Assembly: GCA_900551055.1 (NCBI GenBank)
Contig: URUK01000007.1
Coordinates: 1-64,000, forward strand
Source of the DNA: an uncultured Prevotella sp.
Lineage (GTDB): Bacteria > Bacteroidota > Bacteroidia > Bacteroidales > Bacteroidaceae
Direction: 5' to 3'
Length of the DNA: 64,000 bases
The notes beneath the pieces were generated by a model. That model did not search any database. It was not told where the DNA came from and saw only the letters and a list, made by a program, of their open reading frames with translations. How positions within the stretch are numbered: the first letter of the stretch is position 1; every line of letters begins with the position of its first letter. A program made the position numbers and the translations under genes. Of this stretch, positions 42,808 through 51,284 are shown piece by piece.

Positions 42808-45293
42808 TCTTGCCATATCAAAAGCTTTGTTTTTTCACATTCGGACACGTTGAAACTTATCTCCGCACCGTTCCTCGGTGTCATGCTTATCTTGTCTTTT
42901 TTATACATCCCGACCGGGTTCTGGAGAATGTAAACAACCATCTCTTTCCTTGAAATCATAAGTCTGTAAACAAAATAACGGTCGTTAAGCGTGCTTGCCG
43001 TATCCCATTCATTGGGTGTCATGTGGAAAGAGTAAAAGTTGATAGGCTTGTTGCTGACGGTTGTTTTTACCTCGATATATCTTTTCCTTTGGTCAAGCTC
43101 TACACTTTGGATATCGTATCCTACGGCAAGTGCTGTCGGTATTTTCTTTATAAGGTGCAGCAAGTCTTCGCGTCCGCCCTCTTTTACACGTACTTTCTCG
43201 TGCCCGATTATTAATGTTTCGCCTAAGTCGCCGATTTCTTTCGTGCTCGACGAGTTGATGACTTCCTCTATCTTCTTTGTTATAAGTTGCAGATAGTCTG
43301 GCTCGTTCCATTCTTCTTGGACGTAGTTGCCAATGTCTGTATTGAATAATTTAGAGTCAAGTCCTGTGTTTACGTATTCAAACCATTGCGGCTCAATTGA
43401 AGCGATGGCTTTAATGTCGGCATTTCTGCCATAGGCATTGTCGTAGTCATGAAAGCTCTCCTTGCTGTTTATGATTGCCAATATTGTTTCATTCTCGGCT
43501 CTGTTGAGATAATAATAGTTGTGGCTTTCCCTTAAAAGGTTAGCCAACACCATGTAGTCGAGAATGTCGCCGGCATACCTTATGATATCTCCGGCCGACT
43601 GATATCGTATCTTCTGCTGGCGGTTGCTCACGATGAGGTCTATGACTTCTCTTACATTTCTGTTGTCTCTCGTCACCCTTAAATCGTTGAATATGCAATG
43701 CGTGGCCTCGGCCTTGCTTATGCCGAGCGGTTTGCCGGTGTATTCGTCGGCTTCATGCAGCAGTTTCAGGATATATTGTGCCGGCTTGAATCTTATTCCG
43801 GCATCGATCATTTCTTTTGCATATTTGGCCTTGATGTGCCCTCCCGGATATTGGAATTTCAGCAAGAAGAACTTGAAGAACTGTATAAGGTCTCCGCTTG
43901 AAGCCAGAAATTCCGCAATGTTTCCTGTCTTTGTGGTGCCTTTTGCCTTGTCTTCAATGTAGAAACCGAACAGCGCCGCTATTTCCGTCCGCCAGTTTTG
44001 TATAGTCTTGTCAGTAGCGGTTTCGTTTCCGGGATAAATCCTTATCGCCTCCGATACACTCTTATTATATTCTTTTATCGGCGCTTCGCCAATGTTGTTG
44101 CATACGTTCGCCATGTAGAACAGTACGTTCTCAACATCGTTTTTGAATCTTGGACGCACATGATGGAGCCTGAAATAATATTCTTCAGGCACTTCGTAGG
44201 TGTCTTTTTGCACGTTTCTGTCGGGGGTGGCGGTTATTGTCTTATTGTCTAAATGTTCTGCAAGTCTTGTTGCAATGGCTTTTGCCAACAGTGGCGGAAC
44301 GGCGTTTCCTACCTGCTTGTATTGGCTTGTTTTGCTGCATTTGAATATGAAACTGTCAGGGAACGACTGTATCCGTGCCGATTCCCTTACCGTAGGGATG
44401 CGGTTGTATTGGTAATGGAAGTGGTGCCTGTGCCCTGTGTCTATGGTCATGCTGGGCTTTTTGCTGTTTATGCGCGTCCAGGCAATGTGTACTTTCCTTG
44501 TTTGTTGCAGGTCTTGCGGCAGGTCTTTATAGTTTCCCCCGTCAGGTACGAGGGCTATGATGTCTTTTGTTTTCTGCTCATGTTCGGTCACGTCATGGTT
44601 GTGTATGCCAAGGCTTCCGGCTCGCATGAATTCCTGATACGCGCTTTTCGGAGCCGACGTATAGTCCTCTCCGTCTGCCAATGAATGTTCGGGCAGGTCA
44701 GAAAGGGCCTCCCATGATGTTACTTTGGGGCTTTGCAACTTGTCGGGAAAGATGTATTCTTTACCGTCTATCATTCCGACGAATACCGCCCTGCGGCGGT
44801 TTTGGGGCACTCCGTAATCTGAGGCGGTGAGCACTTTGTGGACGACTTTATAGCCTAACCCCTCGAAGTCGCTGACAATGGCATCTTTTATAACCCCGTT
44901 TCCTATGCTTAGGATGTTGGGCACGTTCTCCATTACGAACGCTTTGGGTGAGAATGTCTTGACAAATTCCACAAAGCTTTTGTACAGGCGGTTGCGCGTG
45001 TCGTTGACATCGCGTTTCCCCGCGACGGAAAATCCTTGGCATGGAGGGCCGCCGATGATGACGTCTACATCATGTATTCCGTACCGTTCTTTTATCTCTG
45101 ACGGATTTAATGCCGAAATGTCGGCGCATAGGGTTCTTGCTCCGGGGCGGTTGAATGTGTATGTTGACAGCGCGTCCTGCCAGTTGTCAATGGCCAAAAG
45201 ACTCTCGTAGCCTGCCATTTCAAAACCCAATGACAGTCCGCCGCACCCGGAAAAAAGGTCTATGAATGTATGTCTTGTTTTACTGTTGTACAT
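42804..45293 (-). CDS. Cytosine-5 methyltransferase fused to DUF3883/PD-(D/E)XK-like nuclease domain
   Basis: 829 residues from the ATG at 45293, placed just after a promoter; upstream in-frame sequence is not coding. Residues 1-375 are a complete C5-methyltransferase: FIDLFSGCGGLSLGFEMAGY (I), GGPPCQGFSV (IV, Cys85), ENVPNI (VI), QNRRRAVFVGM (VIII), ARIQSFPDSF (IX), VGNAVPPLLAKAIA (X). Residues about 390-650 are a helical region I do not recognise. Residues about 660-829 resemble DUF3883: GYDIQS, then RYIEVKTT, then FHMTPNEWDTA. D727, E741 and K743 would form a PD-(D/E)XK site. I infer a single-chain restriction-modification enzyme. The second methyltransferase follows by ATGA coupling. Confidence 0.82.
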   Translation of the reverse strand: MYNSKTRHTFIDLFSGCGGLSLGFEMAGYESLLAIDNWQDALSTYTFNRPGARTLCADISALNPSEIKERYGIHDVDVIIGGPPCQGFSVAGKRDVNDTRNRLYKSFVEFVKTFSPKAFVMENVPNILSIGNGVIKDAIVSDFEGLGYKVVHKVLTASDYGVPQNRRRAVFVGMIDGKEYIFPDKLQSPKVTSWEALSDLPEHSLADGEDYTSAPKSAYQEFMRAGSLGIHNHDVTEHEQKTKDIIALVPDGGNYKDLPQDLQQTRKVHIAWTRINSKKPSMTIDTGHRHHFHYQYNRIPTVRESARIQSFPDSFIFKCSKTSQYKQVGNAVPPLLAKAIATRLAEHLDNKTITATPDRNVQKDTYEVPEEYYFRLHHVRPRFKNDVENVLFYMANVCNNIGEAPIKEYNKSVSEAIRIYPGNETATDKTIQNWRTEIAALFGFYIEDKAKGTTKTGNIAEFLASSGDLIQFFKFFLLKFQYPGGHIKAKYAKEMIDAGIRFKPAQYILKLLHEADEYTGKPLGISKAEATHCIFNDLRVTRDNRNVREVIDLIVSNRQQKIRYQSAGDIIRYAGDILDYMVLANLLRESHNYYYLNRAENETILAIINSKESFHDYDNAYGRNADIKAIASIEPQWFEYVNTGLDSKLFNTDIGNYVQEEWNEPDYLQLITKKIEEVINSSSTKEIGDLGETLIIGHEKVRVKEGGREDLLHLIKKIPTALAVGYDIQSVELDQRKRYIEVKTTVSNKPINFYSFHMTPNEWDTASTLNDRYFVYRLMISRKEMVVYILQNPVGMYKKDKISMTPRNGAEISFNVSECEKTKLLIWQE

Positions 45294-45307
45294 GATTGAA
45301 CGTTCTT

Positions 45308-45339
45308 GCAAAGGTAATTTAAAGTTGTCAAAGCAACAA
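45308..45339 (-). promoter_or_regulatory. Promoter of the R-M operon
   Basis: Minus strand: TTG at 45336-45334 (17 bp) or 45339-45337 (20 bp), then TACCTTTGC (45316-45308), only 14 bp before the ATG, so the leader is very short. Confidence 0.55.
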
Positions 45340-45458
45340 GATATTCGTGATTTATTTTTTTCTGGTGTTTGATTGAGTATGTTCCTGACGTTGGAAAGTT
45401 TGCAGTCAGAAAACGTCCTGAAACCAACGTCTTTACAATATACCGCAAATCGCATTGC

Positions 45459-45517
45459 AAAAAGCCGCCTTTCGCAGTGTGAAAGACGGCCTTTTAGCGT
45501 GCAAAACGTGGCCTTTT
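45459..45517. repeat. 22-bp-period array J (3 units), 5' flank of the R-M locus
   Basis: Cores at 45459 (AAAAAGCCGCCTTTC), 45481 (GAAAGACGGCCTTTT) and 45503 (AAAACGTGGCCTTTT). Only this array and the promoter are visible in 45294-45609. Confidence 0.85.
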
Positions 45518-45609
45518 ACAGGCGTGTTTGCAATGTGTTGACAGTCAAGAGGTTATGTGTAAAGCTTCATTTGCGTTGTTGTGGCGGTTTAATGGCTTGC
45601 AAATGTTCC

Positions 45610-48027
45610 TCAATATACGTATATTTTGTATTCGTTTATGCCGCCCGCGCCGCCGTTGACGGTGCATGGCAGGTATTCAAGTGCGCTTATTTCGTGTTCC
45701 GTTCCCATGTCGATTACGAGCAGGTTGGGCGCGGCCTTGCCCGGCGCGGTGCTCCAATAGGTTGACTCTTGCAGGTCGAACGCCTTGTCGCCGGTGTGGT
45801 TCCCACCGTCAATGTCTTCGCTGTCGGCGTATGATGTGCTCCAGTTGCTGCGGTCGATGCGCGTCCCATCTGCGCCTTTGGCGTAGACCTCGGCAATCGA
45901 TACGGAGTTTCCGCCGCCGTGTGCATTGAGGCATTCAATGGCAATGTACCGTCCTTTGGCAGGCGATCCGAACCCTATTGTCTGCCATCCGCGCTTGTCT
46001 TCCATCCTGCCCGACGCTGCCAAGGCCGCCGTTTTCAGGTCGGGGCGGTTGCCGGAAGTGCCATTGCGCAGGTCGTTTTCAAGCTGTAGCTTGTCTAATT
46101 CGGGCTTGTCCTGTCCCCAAACCACGGCACGCCGCGGCCCGATAACGTCGAGCACGACTATCTCGTTGCGCCCTTCTTTCAGCCAGCAGCCCGGCACGTA
46201 GAGCGTCTGTTGCGGCCCTATGCTCCAGAAGCGGCCTATGGCGTGTCCGTTGACGTACACTTGCCCCTTGCCCCATGATTCCATGTTGAGGAACGTGTCG
46301 CCGGTTTTCTCAAGGTTGAAGTGGCCGCGGTAATATCCGGCAGGCTTCATGTCGTCGTCATTATAGGCTGGCATCTGCGTGCCGCATATCGTCATCCGCT
46401 CTTTTTCAGGCGTCTTGGCGTGTCCGCGTTCGGACGAGTCGTGACGGCTTTGCAGCATGAACGCCGCTTCCGCACGGGCGTAGTCGTCGGGTATGCGGAA
46501 GTGCGCCCAGCGGTCAAAGGTGTGTATCGCTTCGCATTTGTCGGTCTTTTCGATGAGCGTAACCTCTCCCGTCAGTCCCTTGCTGTCCTTTATCGCGCGC
46601 CCGAAGTTAATCCTTCCCATGCCTTCTACGAGTACTGCCAGTGTGGAATGTTTGGGTATCGGCGGCAGCGTTACCGACATTTCGCCTTTCAGGCGGTTCA
46701 CCGTTCCGGCGTATTTGCCGTTTACGAACACCCTGCCATAGTCATGGCAGCCGTCCAGCAGAAGCGTGCCTGGCGCGTGGGTTTCGGGCAACTGGGCGCA
46801 GTATAGCATCTGTCCCCAGCCCATGTCCATGTCTTCAAACGTGCGCAGGCCGCCAACATAGATGCTGTCTGTGCCCAACATAAGCTGCGCGTGTTCGCTG
46901 AGCGTCACCTCGGGTATGGTTATCAGCGGTGCGGCTGGCTGCGGAATGTCGGGCAGGGGGCTGTCGGCGTATTTCCGCATGGCGTCGCGCAGCTTGTAAA
47001 ACTTCTCCGTAGGCCGTCCGTATTCATTGACGGGAGCGTCGTAGTCGTATGAAGTCACGTCGGGAGCGAAGCCCGGCGAGTTTGCTCCGGCCCAGTGTCC
47101 GAACGACGTTCCGCCGTGAGTCATGTACAGAGAGAACGATATTCCTTTAGACAACATCTCGTCAATTCCGGCCACCATGTCGTCTGCCGGGCGCGTCTCA
47201 TGCCGTGCTCCCCACTTGTCAAACCAACCACTCCAGAACTCGGAGCACATCAGCGGCGATGTGGGTCGCAGCTCGCGGAGGCGGCTGAACTGGTCGTCGA
47301 TGTTGGAGCCGGTGCCGAAGTTCATCGTCCAAACAAGGTCGTCAAGGCCGTTTTTGGTAAAGTTGCTCGCCCAGTCACACTGGAACAGCGTGACATCTCC
47401 GAACCCGGCGCGGCGCACAATGTCGCGTATCGCGCTGACGTAAGCCTTGTCCTCGCCGTAAGAACCATACTCGTTTTCAACCTGAACCATAATTATCGGG
47501 CCGCCGTTCTGTATCGTCAGCGGTGCAAGTTGCTTCCCTACTTCGTTCATGAACAGACTGACGCGCTCCATGAAGTAAGGGTCTTGCTCGCGCAGGCGTA
47601 TGTCTTTTTTCTTGAGAAGCCACCAGGGAAGGCCGCCCATTTCCCATTCGGCGCAGACGTATGGGCCGGGACGCACGATTACATACATCCCGTTCTTCTG
47701 CGCAAGGCGGCAAAACTCGGCGATGTCGTTCTGCCCCGTGAAGTCGAAAACGCCTTCGCGCTGCTCGTGCAGGTTCCAGAACACATACATGCAGATGGTG
47801 TTCATGCCCAACGCACGGCACATCCTGATGCGGTGTTCCCAGTATTCGCGCGGTATTCTGGGGTAATGTAGCTCGGCGGCTTTTACTATAAAGGGCTTGC
47901 CGTCGAGCAGGAATGTACCGTTGCCTACGGTGAACGTGCCGCCGTTTTGCGGCGCGCTGTATGTCGCAAGGCCGACAGCCAGTGCGGCTGCGACGACGAG
48001 CTGACGTAAGAATGATGCTTTTCCCAT
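45610..48027 (-). CDS. GH35 beta-galactosidase with C-terminal discoidin-like domain
   Basis: 805 residues with a signal peptide (FLRQLVVAAALAVGLATYSA). A TIM barrel opens with FLLDGKPFIVKAAELHYPRIPREYWEHRI and contains the acid/base Glu in VQVENEYGSYG and the nucleophile Glu in MCSEFWSGWFDKWGA. Beta-sandwich domains follow (YVNGHAIGRFWSIGPQQTLYVPGCWLKEG). The last 150 residues resemble an F5/8 type C (discoidin) carbohydrate-binding module. GH35 enzymes remove beta-galactose from plant or host glycans in the periplasm or at the surface. No SusC/D genes are adjacent. Promoter at 48108-48139. Confidence 0.93.
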   Translation of the reverse strand: MGKASFLRQLVVAAALAVGLATYSAPQNGGTFTVGNGTFLLDGKPFIVKAAELHYPRIPREYWEHRIRMCRALGMNTICMYVFWNLHEQREGVFDFTGQNDIAEFCRLAQKNGMYVIVRPGPYVCAEWEMGGLPWWLLKKKDIRLREQDPYFMERVSLFMNEVGKQLAPLTIQNGGPIIMVQVENEYGSYGEDKAYVSAIRDIVRRAGFGDVTLFQCDWASNFTKNGLDDLVWTMNFGTGSNIDDQFSRLRELRPTSPLMCSEFWSGWFDKWGARHETRPADDMVAGIDEMLSKGISFSLYMTHGGTSFGHWAGANSPGFAPDVTSYDYDAPVNEYGRPTEKFYKLRDAMRKYADSPLPDIPQPAAPLITIPEVTLSEHAQLMLGTDSIYVGGLRTFEDMDMGWGQMLYCAQLPETHAPGTLLLDGCHDYGRVFVNGKYAGTVNRLKGEMSVTLPPIPKHSTLAVLVEGMGRINFGRAIKDSKGLTGEVTLIEKTDKCEAIHTFDRWAHFRIPDDYARAEAAFMLQSRHDSSERGHAKTPEKERMTICGTQMPAYNDDDMKPAGYYRGHFNLEKTGDTFLNMESWGKGQVYVNGHAIGRFWSIGPQQTLYVPGCWLKEGRNEIVVLDVIGPRRAVVWGQDKPELDKLQLENDLRNGTSGNRPDLKTAALAASGRMEDKRGWQTIGFGSPAKGRYIAIECLNAHGGGNSVSIAEVYAKGADGTRIDRSNWSTSYADSEDIDGGNHTGDKAFDLQESTYWSTAPGKAAPNLLVIDMGTEHEISALEYLPCTVNGGAGGINEYKIYVY

Positions 48028-48107
48028 GGCCTTGATGTTGTGTATTGTCGTGTTACAGTTGCGTGCATGGTGCTCATGCGCGCGTTCCTTACTATCTTAA
48101 ATGATGT

Positions 48108-48139
48108 GCAAAGGTAAGTGTTTTCCGGCAAAACGGCAA
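48108..48139 (-). promoter_or_regulatory. Promoter of the GH35 gene
   Basis: Minus strand: TTG (48139-48137), 20 bp, TACCTTTGC (48116-48108), giving a leader of about 75 nt. Confidence 0.55.
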
Positions 48140-48152
48140 GTATGCCTGGCTT

Positions 48153-49094
48153 TTAAGGACGGTTGTACAGCTCTTTTCCGTTGAACCAACGCGACAGTTT
48201 CAGCCTGTCCATGACGTAAGCCACGGCAAGACTGCCTGCCAGTACGAACGCGACGGAGAACAAGGTGTAGAGCGTTGCGCTGCCGTCGAAGGCGAAGACG
48301 GGGACAAACTGCTTGGCGACGATTGTGAACATGGGCGAGAATAGGAGTATTGCGAGCGTGTTGGAGCCGATGAAGCAGGCGGCGCGTTTCACCTTGTCAT
48401 GCAGCAGGCCGTATATTCCGAGCGCGACGCTTACTGCCAAATAGACCATGGCGACGCCCGTCAAAGAGTCTTTGTGCATTTCCCCGGGGCTTACAATGCA
48501 CAGCAATGCGAAGGGCAGGGCGGCCAGCAGCGACGGGCGGAACACTTGCAGGAACTTCAGTCCTGCTTGTCTTATAAGCACGCCGCCGAGGAAGTAGATG
48601 GCGTTGCCCATCTCTATGACGTGCAGCAGGCGCGCAGCCATGTAGAAGCACAAGCCCAGGAGGCACACGAACGACACCACACCGAGGCGAGGCCGCAGGC
48701 GGTTGGCGGCGTAATATATAATGTAGCTCACCATGAGAGTGTGCAAATACCAGTAAGGCCCGAGCGGATGCAGCAGCAGCTTTTCGACGAACAGGGCGGC
48801 TGTAAGGTTGTCGATGTGCTCGCGTATGGGCAGGACTGATGCCGAAACGACGTAGCCTGCCTCCATCACGGCGTATGGAATGAACAGCCATTTCAGCTTG
48901 GCGAGCATGTCGCCCGCGCCTTTGTCCATGTTGGCAAGATAGCCGGAGATGAGCAGGAACACGGGCATGTGGAACGTGTAGACCACCTGTTTTGCATAAG
49001 GATACTTGTCGCCGACGTAGACTAAATGGAAAATCACCATCAGGACGATGAACACACATTTCAGGTAGTCTATTTCCTTTACGCGGTTTTTCAT
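48153..49094 (-). CDS. Acyltransferase 3 family membrane protein
   Basis: 313 residues with about ten membrane helices. The start RVKEIDYLKCVFIVLMVIFHLVYVGDKYPYAKQVVYTFHMPVFLLISGYL is typical of acyltransferase-3 proteins, with the conserved His in VIFHLVY and the FHMPVFLLISGY block; HPLGPYWYLHTLMVSYIIYY follows. The family O-acetylates or O-succinylates sugars of the envelope or exopolysaccharide at the inner membrane. No glycosyltransferases are nearby, so the acceptor is unknown. A TAACTTTGC -7 box lies at 49164-49172 on the minus strand. Confidence 0.87.
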   Translation of the reverse strand: MKNRVKEIDYLKCVFIVLMVIFHLVYVGDKYPYAKQVVYTFHMPVFLLISGYLANMDKGAGDMLAKLKWLFIPYAVMEAGYVVSASVLPIREHIDNLTAALFVEKLLLHPLGPYWYLHTLMVSYIIYYAANRLRPRLGVVSFVCLLGLCFYMAARLLHVIEMGNAIYFLGGVLIRQAGLKFLQVFRPSLLAALPFALLCIVSPGEMHKDSLTGVAMVYLAVSVALGIYGLLHDKVKRAACFIGSNTLAILLFSPMFTIVAKQFVPVFAFDGSATLYTLFSVAFVLAGSLAVAYVMDRLKLSRWFNGKELYNRP

Positions 49095-49262
49095 GGTGTT
49101 TGTCAGATTGTTTTTTGTCGTTAACTTCTGTTGTTGGGCTTGAATATCCTGCGTTTCATCGATGCAAAGTTAATGTTTTTGCATGTTATGCGGAGCGTCA
49201 TGCCGCCGTTTTTTATGATATTTTACGTAAATTGGAAGACTGGTGTTTTCTGGAGGGTTTGC

Positions 49263-49343
49263 AAAAGACGGCCTTTTGCGTTCCAAAAGGCCGTCTTTTA
49301 CACGCCAAAAGGTGGCCTTTTGCATGGTAAAAGGCCACCTTTT
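49263..49343. repeat. 22-bp-period array K (4 units), two perfect hairpins
   Basis: Cores at 49263 (AAAAGACGGCCTTTT), 49285 (AAAAGGCCGTCTTTT), 49307 (AAAAGGTGGCCTTTT) and 49329 (AAAAGGCCACCTTTT). Units 1-2 and 3-4 are exact reverse complements over all 15 bp. The best preserved array. No gene seen elsewhere in 49095-49471. Confidence 0.9.
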
Positions 49344-49471
49344 GGAAAACCACCTGAAATCAACCTGTAGCCAGTCTTGTGCCCATTGGCCTTGAATGCC
49401 TTGTAAGCCTTATGGCAAAGGCGTGCCGGGCTTCGTTGCTTTGGAGTGGTTCTGGTGAATGGTTGCTGTTC

Positions 49472-51004
49472 TTAGTCGGGCAGAATGGCTACTGACACCG
49501 GTGCATAGTCTCCCGGACTGAAGCGGCGCAGGCCGCGTGAAGCCGTTGCGGTTGTGCTGAAACGTGTCGTGCCTCCGAAGTTGTAGAGCTGTCCGCCCAC
49601 GCATTCGGTTGCGCCATACCAGCTGAATGTGCCCAGCATGCGCAGTGGTTCGGGAGTGCCGTCGCCCACGGTATAGCGCGTTACCGTAGTGCCGTTGAAG
49701 GCGTATATGCAGCCGTCGGCTACGCCGATGAAGCTTAGTTGTGGGTTGAGAGAGTCTGCCGGGGCGCAGTCTGTTGGCTCAAGTGCGCCGCCTTTCACGG
49801 CGTATGCCGTGTGGAAAAGGTCGTCCATGAGCCATGTGGTGCCGTCGCCGTCGTGCGTAACGGCCACGTCACCGAAATATTCGCCGTGCTCGTTGCTGCC
49901 TTCGAGGGTTGCTGTCGGGTTGCCGTCGGAATCAAGACCGAGGGTATAAGTTTCTATGGCAGAGCTTGTAACGGCGTAGAGCGTGTTGCCCTCAACGGCC
50001 GCCGCCACAGCCGGTGCTGTGCGTAGAGCCGCCGTGAGCCACTGTCCGCCGTCGAGGACGTACACCCCTTCCGCGCCGACTATCACGGGATTGCCGTCCC
50101 ATACCGCGCCTGCGCCGCTTTCGGGAATGTCGGCGTAAGCCGTCTCTTCACCCGTTACGGTGTTGTAAGAACGGAATTCGTAGCTCGGTGTGGTCTGCTG
50201 GTAGCCGGTGTCAGTCTGCTTGATAATGCCGCCTCCGTAGTAAATCACGTTGCCGTCGGTGAAGTGCAGGCCGGCAGAACCCTCGTTGCCGAGTTGCCCG
50301 AGGTCGTTGAACACGACGTTCTGTTTCACCCGGAGCGTGTTGACCGACTGCTCTCCGGCTATGGCGAACTTGCCTTCGGCCACGCCATCGGCGTCAAGTA
50401 TCACGTATGGATTGAACGTATAATACTTGCCTTGGCCTACATATTTGGGAGGGTCTTTTACCGGTACGGTGGCGTCGGGGTCGGTAAAAGAGAACGCCGA
50501 GCCTACAATCGTAAGCTCTTGCATCGAGCTTGTCGACTCGCGTCCGTTGTAAATCTCGACGTATACGCCGCCGTCCTTATAATACGCTGCCGTAAGCACT
50601 ACGCCGGGTGCCTCGTCCTTGGTGTTTGCAGGCTGGCGTACCACGATTTGCATGGAGTCGGCCGAGGCTCTTGTACCGGGTGCTTCGCCGAAGCGGATAT
50701 AGCCTATACGCTCCTTGTCGGTAAGGTTTTTCGCCGCGATAACCTGCACGCTCTCGCCGCCTTTGCCGCCCATCTGCGACAGTTGCAGCCAGTCGGCGCT
50801 CGATGTGGCCTCCCACGGCTCGGCTATCGGTACGGTTACGGCCTTCTGTTCGCCGTCAGACGACAGCTGGAACACGTCTTCGTCCACGGGCGGAGGCGTA
50901 GGGTCGGGGCCTGTGCCGCCGCCTTCGTCGTCGCTGCATGCGGTGAATGCCAGCATGGCAAACAGCCCTGCAGCCATCAGTGACAATCTTCTTAACTTCT
51001 TCAT
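49472..51004 (-). CDS. BACON-domain lipoprotein with beta-propeller-like body
   Basis: 510 residues. A lipoprotein signal ends LAFTACSDDEGGG (Cys23) followed by a Pro-rich linker (TGPDPTPPPVDED) and an N-terminal BACON-like domain (about residues 40-130: PWEATSSADWLQLSQMGGKGGESVQVIAAKN...). The remainder has repeated short beta-motifs such as YTFNPYVILDADG, NVIYYGGG, GVYVLDGGQWL, GCIYAFNGTTVTRYTVGDG and QLYNFGGTTRFS, consistent with a Kelch-like propeller. The Ser/Asp after the Cys suggest surface export in this phylum. It probably binds carbohydrate or protein at the cell surface; no enzymatic motif is seen. Confidence 0.75.
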   Translation of the reverse strand: MKKLRRLSLMAAGLFAMLAFTACSDDEGGGTGPDPTPPPVDEDVFQLSSDGEQKAVTVPIAEPWEATSSADWLQLSQMGGKGGESVQVIAAKNLTDKERIGYIRFGEAPGTRASADSMQIVVRQPANTKDEAPGVVLTAAYYKDGGVYVEIYNGRESTSSMQELTIVGSAFSFTDPDATVPVKDPPKYVGQGKYYTFNPYVILDADGVAEGKFAIAGEQSVNTLRVKQNVVFNDLGQLGNEGSAGLHFTDGNVIYYGGGIIKQTDTGYQQTTPSYEFRSYNTVTGEETAYADIPESGAGAVWDGNPVIVGAEGVYVLDGGQWLTAALRTAPAVAAAVEGNTLYAVTSSAIETYTLGLDSDGNPTATLEGSNEHGEYFGDVAVTHDGDGTTWLMDDLFHTAYAVKGGALEPTDCAPADSLNPQLSFIGVADGCIYAFNGTTVTRYTVGDGTPEPLRMLGTFSWYGATECVGGQLYNFGGTTRFSTTATASRGLRRFSPGDYAPVSVAILPD

Positions 51005-51175
51005 GGCTGTATGTGTTTTATTTGTCAGTACTTTATTTTTGCAAATAAAACACCTTTTTTAAGAATAACAATAACGGTTTTCCGTTATTTTTTACGCAAG
51101 CTTGACGCAATCGGACGCTTATTTGCATTAGGCTTTGCAACCTGTTGGAAACCAATGCGTTATCAACTGCCGTGC

Positions 51176-51256
51176 AAAAGGCCGTGTTTTAGCGTGCAAA
51201 ACATGGTCTTTTACACGCTAAAAGGCCGCCTTTCCATGAGCGAAAGACGGCCTTTT
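51176..51256. repeat. 22-bp-period array L (4 units)
   Basis: Cores at 51176, 51198, 51220 and 51242. Units 3 and 4 (AAAAGGCCGCCTTTC, GAAAGACGGCCTTTT) pair with one mismatch. Ends 29 bp from the pepD stop. Confidence 0.85.
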
Positions 51257-51284
51257 GCAAAACGTTTAGGCATGAGCCTCAATG

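Noticed and set aside
41737..45293. Prophage or integrative element carrying the R-M genes
   Set aside because: No integrase, transposase, relaxase, phage gene or att-like duplication is seen; only flanking repeat arrays.
45294..45455. Upstream start for the methyltransferase fusion
   Set aside because: It would cross the promoter at 45308-45339, and the family-conserved sequence begins just after MYNSKTRHTF.
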